Notes: generated from the sequence alone by a model not told the origin. A stretch of DNA of 6,963 nt from Candidatus Methanoplasma sp. (GCA_031256615.1 JAIRQG010000059.1:1-6963), one strand, 5' to 3'; counted from the stretch's first letter, positions 1-6,620 are shown. Program-made: numbers and translations.

Positions 1-297
1 GTCCGTGCTGAACGAGCCGAAAGCGGTTATGTCCTTCGTAGACCATCTGGCGGTCGAGCCTTTTATGGAAGGTATGAGATTTCTCCAAAGGTTTGCGCCG
101 TCGGTATCGCCGAGATGGAGGACCATTGTTCCCTTAGACGTGACAAGCTCGAAATCATTGGTTGCCTCAGTGAGCTTTTCCGTTGAGATATGAACGGATA
201 TCAGAGAGCCGGGTTCGTAGACCTCGCCTTTCACGGCATCCTTGAGGGTCGCACCTTTCGCGAGGTCCTTCTCTTTTCCGTTCACTGTTATTTTCAC
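1..297 (-). CDS. Methanogenesis marker protein 3-like, N-terminal part (runs off the window)
   Basis: Only the first 99 codons are present. The start is a GTG with a strong ribosome-binding site (GGAGG, complement of 306-310) eight bases upstream, inside the end of mcrC. The stretch reads VKITVNGKEKDLAKGATL near the start, which looks like a small beta-grasp (ThiS-like) fold. It is followed by a conserved-looking block with GDTDGANLW at about residues 67-75 and RWSTKDITAFG at about 85-95, which I recall from the UPF0288/MMP3 family of methanogens. Family members are several hundred residues long, so most of the gene lies outside. MMP3 is known as part of the MCR activation complex with McrC and component A2, which fits its place one base after mcrC. 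The family call is from memory of the motif and from context. Confidence 0.72.
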   Translation of the reverse strand, partial: MKITVNGKEKDLAKGATLKDAVKGEVYEPGSLISVHISTEKLTEATNDFELVTSKGTMVLHLGDTDGANLWRNLIPSIKGSTARWSTKDITAFGSFSTD

Positions 298-298
298 A

Positions 299-919
299 TC
301 AATCTCCTCCGTGCGGAGGCAGCGTCTTCTGTACCTTCGAGACTATCTCATCCAGTTTATCCTGCGGCGCGGTCACGCCTCTGATGACCCCGGTTATTAT
401 CTCCTTTATCTCACCGCGGGTGTTGATGTCCTCATCCGAAGGCATGACCCTCGAGGTCTTCACGCCGATGGCCGCGAAATCCTCAAAATCCACAGGCGTT
501 TGGGCTACCACTATCGCCGGGATGTCAACATTCCTCAGTATCAGCCTGGCCTTGTATATTATGTGCTGCCTGACGTTCCCGAGGTGTATTATCGCGACCT
601 TGTACTGCTGGATCCTTTCCACTTCGATCGGATCAAGGCCGAACTGTGATGTATGGGATGTGTCGGGCGTATCGGCGGGCACGCCGCCGCCTGCATTGAC
701 CACAAGAACGCTTGTGTCAATGCCTTCTTCTCTCAGGGCGTAGGTTATTTCACAGACAGGCTTCGTTATGTGCCTTCTTCCCGGCCCCATAGCGATGACG
801 ATGACGTCCATCCCGCTTTCGGATATGGTCGCTCTCTGCGCAAGCCCTCCGCCGACGCCCATGCCCATGGATTCTCTGCATTCGACAAAGCTTAGGTGCC
901 TGCCTATCTGCTTTTTCAT
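299..919 (-). CDS. mcrC: McrC, MCR activation protein
   Basis: A soluble cytoplasmic protein of 206 residues, close to the usual McrC length. The whole protein is typical: [16 protein letters not shown] at residues 14-29, [20 protein letters not shown] at 45-64, [11 protein letters not shown] at 71-81, [11 protein letters not shown] at 122-132 and [13 protein letters not shown] at 143-155. McrC is encoded in or near mcr operons and belongs to the complex that, with ATP and component A2, reduces the F430 nickel of methyl-coenzyme M reductase to its active Ni(I) state. Start choice: ATG at 919 has GAGG six bases upstream and places the conserved IGR motif near the N-terminus as in relatives. 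A GTG at 931, overlapping the atwA stop as GTGA, would add four residues and is possible. The gene is the second of a minus-strand operon atwA-mcrC-MMP3 and its end carries the ribosome-binding site of the next gene. Confidence 0.93.
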   Translation of the reverse strand: MKKQIGRHLSFVECRESMGMGVGGGLAQRATISESGMDVIVIAMGPGRRHITKPVCEITYALREEGIDTSVLVVNAGGGVPADTPDTSHTSQFGLDPIEVERIQQYKVAIIHLGNVRQHIIYKARLILRNVDIPAIVVAQTPVDFEDFAAIGVKTSRVMPSDEDINTRGEIKEIITGVIRGVTAPQDKLDEIVSKVQKTLPPHGGD

Positions 920-927
920 GGGCCGCC

Positions 928-2511
928 TCACTGATCCTTGTTGAACTCATTTATTATCTTGTCCGGCGGTCCGATATCGACGACCTTACCGTTCTTCATG
1001 AACGCTGCGCGGTCGCAGCAGTTCAGCACAAAATCCATGTCGTGGCTTACCACGATGAAGGTCTCATCCAGATCGTCCCTCGCTTTGAGCACCGACTTAG
1101 CGATCATGACCTTTGTTATGGGGTCCATGGTCCCCGTCGGCTCATCGAGGATTATTATTTTCGGTTCTTTGATAAGGACCTGCGCAAAGGCGATCCTTTG
1201 GGATTCTCCGACGCTCAGCGAGTCCGGATAAGAATACAGTATCTTCTCAACGTCCTTTCTGTCAAATCCGACGCTCAGGAGCACCTGGATCGCTTTCATC
1301 TTCGCAAGTTCCGCAGGCATCTTCATGCCTATTGATGTGGAAAGGTTCTGAAGCACCGTGTCGAAGGGATACAGCGAATACTCCTGATGGAGGAACCCGA
1401 TGTAAGGTGTTGCCCTGCCTTTTCCGGCGAAGCCCTCCTCAGACATGTTCACCCAATCGTCGCCTATCTTGATCGCCACTTTGCCGGAGGTCGCAGGCGT
1501 CATTCCCGCGATCATCCTCGAGGTCGTGGTCTTGCCGGCGCCCGATAATCCCACCAATGCGAATATCTCTCTTTCTTTGATGTCAAGCGATACATCGTCG
1601 ACCGCTTTCACCACGCCTCTCGACACAGAGAAATAATGTTTCTGGGCATTTTCCAGTATGATAAGTGAATCTCCGGTATTTTTTCCCGTTTCTTTTTCAA
1701 AGTGGTACCCTTCCATGAATTTGGCCGTCACTTCCTCAGGGGTCCCGTCCATCATGACATTTCCCGCATCCAGCCATATGGCGTGGTCCGACATCTCGAC
1801 GATCGCCTCCGGCCAGTGCGACGCCATCACCATGCATATGTTGTGTTTTTGCACATAATCAACAAGTCTTTTGTGGATTATGGCAGAGGTGTGCGGGTCT
1901 AAGGTGCCCGTCGGTTCATCCGCAAGGAAGAACAGCGGGTTCTTAGCCAACTGTCTGGCCATTACTATTCGCTGCTTCTCCCCTCCCGAAAGGTCCCTGG
2001 CGATGTGCGTCGCGCGGTGCGTCATATTGACGAACTCAAGAAGCTCGACAGCTTTGTCCACGCGTTTCGGGTCTCCGGGATCCAGAGCTTCCAGGATATT
2101 CTCCACAACGGATTTGTCGCCGAATAATGCAAATGTTCTCTGTATCATTATCGCGATGCGCCCTTTCAGCTCCTGTCTCACGGGGTCGTACTCTTTCAGG
2201 CCCCAGTAATCTATCTGTTTGGAGACGGGTTCTGCGCCGCATTTTGAGCAAGGCGTTCCGGGGAACGGCAGATCCATGTTGCCGCATTTAGGGCAGTGGT
2301 TGACATGGAACAGCAGCCTTCCTGAGTCGGGGCCGTAGCCTTCGCTGCCGCGGATCATATGGATGAGGACGCTCTTTCCCGCGGCACTCTTCCCAACCAG
2401 CCCCAACACCTTTCCAGCTGAGATCTTTGCGCTGACATTTTTGAGGACGGTTCTTCCGTTAAAACTCTTAGTAACATTCTCAATGGTCAAAAGATCGACC
2501 GAAGCATCCAT
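928..2511 (-). CDS. atwA: Methyl-coenzyme M reductase activation component A2 (AtwA), twin ABC ATPase
   Basis: A soluble ATPase of 527 residues with two ABC nucleotide-binding domains and no membrane segments, so not a transporter. Domain 1 has Walker [12 protein letters not shown] at 37-47, signature LSGGEKQR at 174-181, Walker B ending LADE near 196-199 and a switch His in SHWPE. Domain 2 has Walker [10 protein letters not shown] at 321-329, a slightly degenerate signature LSVGESQR at 432-439, Walker B IIILDE at 452-457 and switch His in SHDMD. Domain 1 holds an insert with CPKC at 73-76 and CSKC at 88-91, a zinc-ribbon-like pair. This layout, together with the adjacent mcrC, identifies component A2, which supplies the ATP-dependent step in reductive activation of MCR. 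I chose ATG 2511 because a TATA box lies about 26 bp upstream, suggesting a leaderless mRNA. An in-frame TTG at 2523 would add four residues but has no ribosome-binding site. Confidence 0.94.
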   Translation of the reverse strand: MDASVDLLTIENVTKSFNGRTVLKNVSAKISAGKVLGLVGKSAAGKSVLIHMIRGSEGYGPDSGRLLFHVNHCPKCGNMDLPFPGTPCSKCGAEPVSKQIDYWGLKEYDPVRQELKGRIAIMIQRTFALFGDKSVVENILEALDPGDPKRVDKAVELLEFVNMTHRATHIARDLSGGEKQRIVMARQLAKNPLFFLADEPTGTLDPHTSAIIHKRLVDYVQKHNICMVMASHWPEAIVEMSDHAIWLDAGNVMMDGTPEEVTAKFMEGYHFEKETGKNTGDSLIILENAQKHYFSVSRGVVKAVDDVSLDIKEREIFALVGLSGAGKTTTSRMIAGMTPATSGKVAIKIGDDWVNMSEEGFAGKGRATPYIGFLHQEYSLYPFDTVLQNLSTSIGMKMPAELAKMKAIQVLLSVGFDRKDVEKILYSYPDSLSVGESQRIAFAQVLIKEPKIIILDEPTGTMDPITKVMIAKSVLKARDDLDETFIVVSHDMDFVLNCCDRAAFMKNGKVVDIGPPDKIINEFNKDQ

Positions 2512-2533
2512 GCATACACGCAAGGCCTACGTT

Positions 2534-2546
2534 AGATATAAATTAT
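2534..2546 (-). promoter_or_regulatory. TATA box of the atwA-mcrC operon
   Basis: On the minus strand the sequence reads ATAATTTATATCT, a good archaeal TATA element. Its centre (about 2539) is roughly 26-28 bp from ATG 2511, the spacing expected between a TATA box and the transcription start, so the transcript would begin at or next to the start codon. The same AT block, ATATAAAT on the plus strand, could also act in the other direction. Confidence 0.55.
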
Positions 2547-2573
2547 GGGAAGGTACGGTCTTTATGATAGTAA

Positions 2574-2616
2574 CCGCTGCGGGAGGGGCCCTGACATCAG
2601 CGGCGGCCGCGCCGCC
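2574..2616. repeat. Overlapping GC-rich inverted repeats in the divergent promoter region
   Basis: Two perfect dyads share bases. CCGCTG (2574-2579) pairs with CAGCGG (2598-2603) across 18 bases, and GGCGGC (2602-2607) pairs with GCCGCC (2611-2616) across CGC. Inside the first lies a small CTGA-CA-TCAG dyad (2591-2600). They sit about 30-75 bp upstream of the atwA TATA box, so they could be operators for a shared regulator or RNA structure. Nothing in the sequence decides between these. Confidence 0.4.
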
Positions 2617-2632
2617 AGATTCTTAAAATTCC

Positions 2633-2655
2633 TGCGTTGCCGCATCAGTTTTTTT
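2633..2655 (+). terminator. Possible terminator: short hairpin followed by seven T
   Basis: TGCG-TTGC-CGCA (2633-2644) forms a 4-bp stem and is followed after TCAG by T7 (2649-2655) on the plus strand. No protein gene ends here in that direction, so it would stop either a short non-coding transcript from the 2534-2546 AT block or stray antisense transcription from atwA. The stem is short, so this is weak. Confidence 0.25.
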
Positions 2656-2712
2656 GAATGCTCCTCTCTCCGTTTAGCGAGGGCAGCCCGCTGTTTTCCC
2701 TGTGTTTCTGCC

Positions 2713-2724
2713 GATAAAATTTTT
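2713..2724 (+). promoter_or_regulatory. TATA box of the DUF4443/DUF2111 regulator gene
   Basis: GATAAAATTTTT is the only good AT-rich element just upstream of the gene. Its centre is about 26-28 bp before ATG 2747, again the spacing of a leaderless archaeal transcript. There is no clear ribosome-binding site before that ATG, which supports the reading. Confidence 0.45.
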
Positions 2725-2746
2725 CTTCAAGGCAATGTTATTTAGG

Positions 2747-3727
2747 ATGGATGCAGTATACATCCACATGGCATACAGGAACGCTTCAAAGCTTGGCGGG
2801 CCGATACCTAAGTTTGGAGATTATCATGTTTGGAAGGCACTTTACTGCATCTCCGAGAACAATCTGCTCGGAAGGAAAAGTTTGGCCGCACTTCTGAAGA
2901 TCGGAGAAGGAAGCACCAGGACCATACTGAACATGCTTCAGGAAGACGGATTGATCGTCATCAACAAGAACGGCGTCTCCTTCACCAAAGAAGGTATTAC
3001 TGCGTGGAGGGCCCTCAGGATGGAGATACAGCACATAGACGTCTCCGAACTGACAATAGGTAAAAACGACTGCGCGGTAAAGGTCCCCGGAATGGCCGGC
3101 AGCATCAAGTACGGCTGCGAGGAAAGGGATATCGCCATAAAACAGGGAGCAACGGGCGCAACCACTCTCATATGTTCAAACAATGTGCTGCTGTTCCCCG
3201 GATCGCTTTATCCTGTGGACCAGAAGGTGGAAAATGCCCTCAGGGACTGTTTCGACATCAAGGACGGAGATGTGATAATCATAGGCACCGCATCCGACAA
3301 AGAAAAAGCGGAACTGGGCGCGGCGACCGCCGGCCTAGAGCTTATGGGCGGACTGCGCATAAGGCGCGAACTGGACGATGTTCTCACGCAGAGGAGCACC
3401 GGGAGCGAACTGCTTTCCCTTGCCTTTGCGATACACGATCTCGTAGGAGGCCTGCCGGTCTGCGCCAAGAGCAGGGACAACCTGGGCATAAGGATAGAGG
3501 ACGGAGTGGTCATCGACAACGCTTACACCGGTGCGGTATTAGAAGAAGTAATTAATTCAGGGACCACTATTCGGAAAATCGCAATATCCGGACCATATAG
3601 AGGAATAAGAGTCATCGTTACGCCGATAGAGCTCGATAACAGAGTGATAGCGGCCATCGGTGTCGTCGACATCCGAAGCATGGCCGGGATAAACAATTTG
3701 ATCAGACAAAGGAGTGATGAAGAATGA
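2747..3727 (+). CDS. Probable transcriptional regulator: winged helix, DUF4443-like and DUF2111-like domains
   Basis: A soluble protein of 326 residues. Residues about 27-75 form a helix-turn-helix/winged-helix (HVWKALYCISENNLLGRKSL, then IGEGSTRTILNMLQEDGLI). Residues about 100-200 have the look of a DUF4443 domain (ERDIAIKQGATGATTLI, GDVIIIGTASDKEKAELGAA). Residues about 225-310 match what I recall of DUF2111 (IHDLVGGLPVCAKSRDNLG, YTGAVLEEVI, IAAIGVVDI), a domain of unknown function common in methanogens. By architecture it is a DNA-binding protein with a sensing C-terminal part; ligand and targets are unknown. ATG 2747 is chosen from the TATA box spacing; an in-frame GTG at 2702 would read through the promoter and gives a poorly conserved-looking N-terminus. 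It is divergent from atwA and overlaps the next gene by ATGA, so regulation of either is plausible. The family names are from memory of the motifs. Confidence 0.75.
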   Translation: MDAVYIHMAYRNASKLGGPIPKFGDYHVWKALYCISENNLLGRKSLAALLKIGEGSTRTILNMLQEDGLIVINKNGVSFTKEGITAWRALRMEIQHIDVSELTIGKNDCAVKVPGMAGSIKYGCEERDIAIKQGATGATTLICSNNVLLFPGSLYPVDQKVENALRDCFDIKDGDVIIIGTASDKEKAELGAATAGLELMGGLRIRRELDDVLTQRSTGSELLSLAFAIHDLVGGLPVCAKSRDNLGIRIEDGVVIDNAYTGAVLEEVINSGTTIRKIAISGPYRGIRVIVTPIELDNRVIAAIGVVDIRSMAGINNLIRQRSDEE

Positions 3728-4044
3728 ATGAGTGCAAAGCTACCGTAGAACCCGGCGTATGCAAGCTGAAGACCATTATTATCGCAAAGGCAGACCCCGA
3801 AACATTCTTGGTCGAGTTCAGCATCCAAAGCGAATGCCCAAATGTCACGAAACTCGCGGCGGCCGTGAAGCCGATATGCCCGTATACGGAAGTGGAAGCC
3901 AAGCTTAACAACACCGCGGTCTATAACCTCGCGGGTGACCACCTGCCGCATGCGGCGTGTCCGGTGCCCTGTGCATTAATGAAATCCCTTGAGGCCGCTG
4001 CGGGACTGGCCCTTAAGAGGGACGTCCACATCAAACTGGAATGA
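3724..4044 (+). CDS. DUF6951-like cysteine-rich small protein, copy 1
   Basis: A soluble 106-residue protein with no signal peptide or membrane segment. Six cysteines (C4, C13, C38, C52, C79, C83) all recur in copy 2. The best conserved blocks are KPICPYTEVE (residues 49-58) and LPHAACPVPC (74-83). Together with the C-terminal LKRDV they resemble the DUF6951 family of methanogens, whose function I do not know. The cysteine pattern suggests metal or iron-sulfur binding or redox chemistry, but that is inference. The start ATG overlaps the regulator stop (ATGA) and has GGAGTGATG (3711-3719) just upstream, so it is translated from the same mRNA. A hairpin terminator follows at 4066-4091. The gene lies in a roughly 600-bp tandem duplication. 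Confidence 0.8.
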   Translation: MNECKATVEPGVCKLKTIIIAKADPETFLVEFSIQSECPNVTKLAAAVKPICPYTEVEAKLNNTAVYNLAGDHLPHAACPVPCALMKSLEAAAGLALKRDVHIKLE

Positions 4045-4065
4045 ACCGGTTTCCTGCGGCATAAA

Positions 4066-4091
4066 GGGGGAACGCCCCCGTCAAATCTTTT
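4066..4091 (+). terminator. Terminator after copy 1 of the DUF6951-like gene
   Basis: GGGGG (4066-4070) and CCCCC (4075-4079) form a stem with loop AACG, followed by GTCAAATCTTTT. The same arrangement, with a related tail AAATCTTTT, follows copy 2 about 600 bp on, so the element was part of the duplicated block. Confidence 0.6.
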
Positions 4092-4098
4092 CGCCTGA

Positions 4099-4313
4099 AG
4101 AGGACCGGCCTTTCGTAAGGTCATCAGACTCGGTTTTTCGGAAGAAGTAATTAATGGAAGGAAAGCTATCGGGAAAATCGCAATACCCGGGTCTTGTTGG
4201 GAGATAAAGGCCGTCGCGATGCCAATATGCTTCAAACGGAGCGGCAGCGGCCGCCGGTGCCGCCGGCATCGGAAACGCGGCAGGATAAACGGTTCGATCA
4301 TGAGAGGAGTGAT
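4099..4313 (+). pseudogene. Relic of the 3' end of the DUF2111-like regulator gene
   Basis: This stretch is a decayed copy of about 3495-3719. GAAGAAGTAATTAAT at 4141 is identical to the bases at 3542, followed by near-identical GGAAAATCGCAATA. The end, GGATAAAC-GATCA-AGGAGTGATGA, matches the regulator end. Read in frame from 4141 it gives EEVINGRKAIGKIAIPG, against EEVINSGTTIRKIAISG at residues 266-282 of the intact protein, and similarity then fades. A TGA at 4096-4098 closes the frame upstream, with no start codon before the match, so it is not a working gene. Its last bases still provide the ribosome-binding site of the next gene. Similarity upstream of 4141 is weak, so the left edge is uncertain. 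Confidence 0.78.
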
Positions 4314-4318
4314 GATGG

Positions 4319-4642
4319 ATGAGCAAAGAGTGCAAGGTTACCATAGATGCAGGCGTATGCAAGAGGATAACCATTATTACAGCAAAGGCTAACCCCGAAA
4401 CGGGGATGGTTGAAATAGACATCAAAAGCGACTGCCCTGACATTCTGAAGATGTCATGGAGCATCAAGCCGATATGTCCGTATACGGAAGTGGAAGAGGA
4501 AATATGCAAAACAGACGTCTATTCCCTTGCAAGCGGAATTTTGCCCCATGCGGCATGCCCCGTGCCGTGCGGCATAATAAAGGCCGTAGAGGTGGCAGGG
4601 GACCTGGGGCTCAAGAGGGATGTATCTATCAAAATAGAATGA
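4319..4642 (+). CDS. DUF6951-like cysteine-rich small protein, copy 2
   Basis: A 107-residue paralogue of the gene at 3724-4044, about 58% identical in an ungapped alignment by eye. It keeps all six shared cysteines (C5, C14, C39, C53, C80, C84), adds one at C63, and keeps KPICPYTEVE (residues 50-59) and LPHAACPVPC (75-84). Changes concentrate in residues about 42-50 and 60-74. Selection seems to have kept the reading frame while the neighbouring duplicated regulator fragment decayed, so the protein is probably functional. The ribosome-binding site GGAGTGAT (4306-4313) precedes ATG 4319. Because a terminator separates it from copy 1, it needs read-through or its own promoter; I see no convincing TATA box in between. 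Function unknown; metal or redox role is a guess from the cysteines. Confidence 0.8.
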   Translation: MSKECKVTIDAGVCKRITIITAKANPETGMVEIDIKSDCPDILKMSWSIKPICPYTEVEEEICKTDVYSLASGILPHAACPVPCGIIKAVEVAGDLGLKRDVSIKIE

Positions 4643-4665
4643 ACATCCGTATTTCGTATTCTAAC

Positions 4666-4695
4666 GGGGTGAAATTCCCCTGTGAAATCTTTTTT
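4666..4695 (+). terminator. Terminator after copy 2 of the DUF6951-like gene
   Basis: GGGG (4666-4669) pairs with CCCC (4677-4680) around TGAAATT, and the tail TGTGAAATC ends in T6 (4690-4695). It matches the copy 1 terminator in layout and tail sequence, and here the T-run is longer. Confidence 0.6.
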
Positions 4696-4737
4696 CATAT
4701 CGCTAATCTTTTGTAATCATTACTCCATTTCACATTA

Positions 4738-5286
4738 ATGAGCGAAGAATCCGTCAATAAGCCCCTTGAGATCGTAAGGAACATGAAAGGCGTCGTGAAC
4801 GCATTCTACCTTGACAAAGCGATCCTCGGACAGATGAAAGAGGAAGAGGAGAAAGTGAAGGCGATGGGCAATATCGCGGTCAACAATGAGGGATTCAGCG
4901 AGGCTCTTGTAAGGGACCACGTTATTGCGATAATAAAGGACCCGCGTTTCAGGCCTCCGCCGGAGCCGACGGTCGTGCTTATGTCGGACGGGGGCGAGGT
5001 AATGGGCCTGGAGGTGTTCCCGTTCACAGCCAAGGAATATCTCAACAGGGACGGCGTCATATGGCTTTCTGACGCCTTCGTTCTGTTCCCTGAGATCAAA
5101 GGCACCGGCCATGAGAAATTCGTCATGCCGCCCGTATCCTTCCCCGAACTGAACAAGGGCAACGGCTGCAAGGATGTTGTGTCGTGCAGCCCGGCGCCTA
5201 CCTGCGACCTTCTGATGAGGACATATTACAAACTCAAAGACGACCCCAAACTCGCAAGCGTTCTTGTCGGCTACAACGACATATGA
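4738..5286 (+). CDS. Unrecognised 182-aa protein upstream of the McrA thioamidation gene
   Basis: I do not recognise a family. The protein is soluble, with no signal peptide or membrane segment. Residues 33-42 form a charged helical patch (MKEEEEKVKA). The centre is rich in aromatic and hydrophobic residues (VVLMSDGGEVMGLEVFPF, residues 79-96; VIWLSDAFVLFPEI, 107-120). The C-terminal part has three cysteines at regular six-residue steps (C144, C150, C156) in GNGCKDVVSCSPAPTCDLLM, possibly a metal or redox site. ATG 4738 is the first start; no clear ribosome-binding site or strong TATA box precedes it, so a leaderless mRNA is possible. Only 30 bp separate it from the YcaO gene, so both are probably co-transcribed and may work together on McrA. 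It does not look like TfuA, the usual YcaO partner. Confidence 0.72.
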   Translation: MSEESVNKPLEIVRNMKGVVNAFYLDKAILGQMKEEEEKVKAMGNIAVNNEGFSEALVRDHVIAIIKDPRFRPPPEPTVVLMSDGGEVMGLEVFPFTAKEYLNRDGVIWLSDAFVLFPEIKGTGHEKFVMPPVSFPELNKGNGCKDVVSCSPAPTCDLLMRTYYKLKDDPKLASVLVGYNDI

Positions 5287-5316
5287 TGCCGAGATGGGAT
5301 TAAATCCTACAACGGT

Positions 5317-6537
5317 ATGGGCGCACGCATGATATTGAACAGATGTCCGAAATATTCGCCGGCAACGGGAATAAGGACAGTGCCTCCCGAGAAGACGCTG
5401 GAGAGGGTGCTCCCTCTGCTTTCCGGGATAGGGATATGCGATCCGCTGGACATCACTCCGCTTGATAACATAGGCATCCCGGTCTTCGCGGTGGACAGGC
5501 CCGGAGCGTCAAAGGGAGCGGTCAAGAACTACAACGGCAAAGGCGTTACGCCGGAGCAGGCGAAAGCATCCGCTGCCATGGAAGCGATAGAAAGGTACAG
5601 CGCGGAGGTAAGAGATACCGATGAGGTGGTCTACGGTACAATGCAGCAGGCGGCGGATGTAGGTCTCACTGTGGATCCGAGGGACCTCATACTTCCTCTG
5701 AGGACGCTTGACATATACGACACGGCGGAGATCGCTTGGGTCAGAGGTTACGAGATGCTCAGAGGGACTCCTATATGGGTTCCCGCATGCGCGGTATTCC
5801 GCCCGTATTTCCCCGAAGACGATCTCCAGCTTTTCAGGTATCACACGAACGGCATCGCCTCGGGGAACACAATCGAAGAAGCGATCCTCCATGCGCTGTT
5901 CGAATTGATAGAAAGGGACGCTTGGTCGATGGCAGAAGGGCGCGGCAGAGCATCCGCGGATGTGACGGTGAGCGAGGATTCCGTTCCTGGAAAACTGTTG
6001 AAGAAGTTGGAGAGCAAAGACGTGAGAATACACCTTAAGGACCTGACAAATGACATAGGGGTCCCGACCATCGGCGCGGCGGCCGATGATACCGTCTCGA
6101 AAGACCCGGAACTGCTCACGATAGGCGTGGGGACGCATCTGAGCCCCGAGATAGCTTGCGTCAGAGCGATCACCGAGGTCGCGCAAAGCAGGACCACACA
6201 TAAACACGGTGTCAAAGGCAACGCAAGGCTGCTGAAGATAGCAAACGACATGGGATACGAGAGGATCAAAACCGTCAACACGGTATGGTACAGAGACCTT
6301 AACGAAAAGATCCATTTGGAAAGTATGAAGGATCTCTCCACGCCGTATGTCCTGGATGATATCGAAGTGGTTCTGGACAGGCTTGTGGACACAGGGTTCG
6401 GTATGGTGATAGTTTCCGACCTTACAAGGCCGGAGACCGGCATACCCGTGGTACGGATGACCGTGCCCGGTCTCGAGGTGTCCACAATGGATCCCGAGAG
6501 GGAAGGCGCCAGGCTCCGCGGCATGTGGAACGCCTGA
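5317..6537 (+). CDS. ycaO: YcaO-family McrA-glycine thioamidation enzyme (methanogenesis marker protein 1)
   Basis: A 406-residue cytoplasmic enzyme with the YcaO ATP-binding fold. Visible motifs are GKGVTPEQAKASAAMEAIER (residues 74-93, the Ser/Glu-rich ATP and Mg site), NGIASGNTIEEAILHALFEL (178-197) followed by IERDAW, CVRAITEVAQSR (281-292) and the C-terminal VPGLE (384-388). YcaO enzymes activate a peptide amide with ATP. In methanogens the family member of this type converts a glycine of McrA to thioglycine, often together with TfuA, which is not in this window. The assignment to this branch rests on length, the RPGASKGAVKNYNGKG region and the methanogen context with atwA and mcrC nearby. 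ATG 5317 is taken as start; ATG 5329 is an alternative, with AT-rich ATTAAAT about 26 bp before it. The gene ends in tandem stops TGA-TAG. Confidence 0.88.
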   Translation: MGARMILNRCPKYSPATGIRTVPPEKTLERVLPLLSGIGICDPLDITPLDNIGIPVFAVDRPGASKGAVKNYNGKGVTPEQAKASAAMEAIERYSAEVRDTDEVVYGTMQQAADVGLTVDPRDLILPLRTLDIYDTAEIAWVRGYEMLRGTPIWVPACAVFRPYFPEDDLQLFRYHTNGIASGNTIEEAILHALFELIERDAWSMAEGRGRASADVTVSEDSVPGKLLKKLESKDVRIHLKDLTNDIGVPTIGAAADDTVSKDPELLTIGVGTHLSPEIACVRAITEVAQSRTTHKHGVKGNARLLKIANDMGYERIKTVNTVWYRDLNEKIHLESMKDLSTPYVLDDIEVVLDRLVDTGFGMVIVSDLTRPETGIPVVRMTVPGLEVSTMDPEREGARLRGMWNA

Positions 6538-6620
6538 TAGGCATACGCGGCACAATTTCCTATCTTCTTTCCCACGGAGCGGAACCCGCCACCAGTCATT
6601 TATATTTCGGGCAAACAAAG

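Noticed and set aside
242..649. Plus-strand 135-codon frame opposite mcrC
   Set aside because: McrC is unmistakable on the other strand; this frame has no family resemblance.
928..2511. Reading the twin ABC protein as a peptide or sugar transporter ATPase
   Set aside because: No permease or binding-protein gene is nearby, the cysteine insert fits component A2, and mcrC follows directly.
3921..4509. Two overlapping minus-strand open frames across the small cysteine-rich genes and the relic
   Set aside because: They span a duplicated block in which the plus-strand frames keep their cysteines. The antisense peptides share a similar piece (VYGHIG) only because the plus-strand genes are paralogues.
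3492..4695. Insertion sequence or other mobile element as the cause of the repeat
   Set aside because: No transposase, terminal inverted repeats or target-site duplication is visible; a simple tandem duplication of 600 bp explains the pattern.
4738..5286. 182-aa protein as TfuA
   Set aside because: TfuA proteins are somewhat longer and have a different N-terminal pattern; I see no resemblance here, so I leave it unnamed.
5509..6618. Long minus-strand open frame of 369 codons opposite the YcaO gene
   Set aside because: It lies antisense to a clearly identified enzyme, has no recognisable motif and arises from the high GC content of the gene's codon positions.
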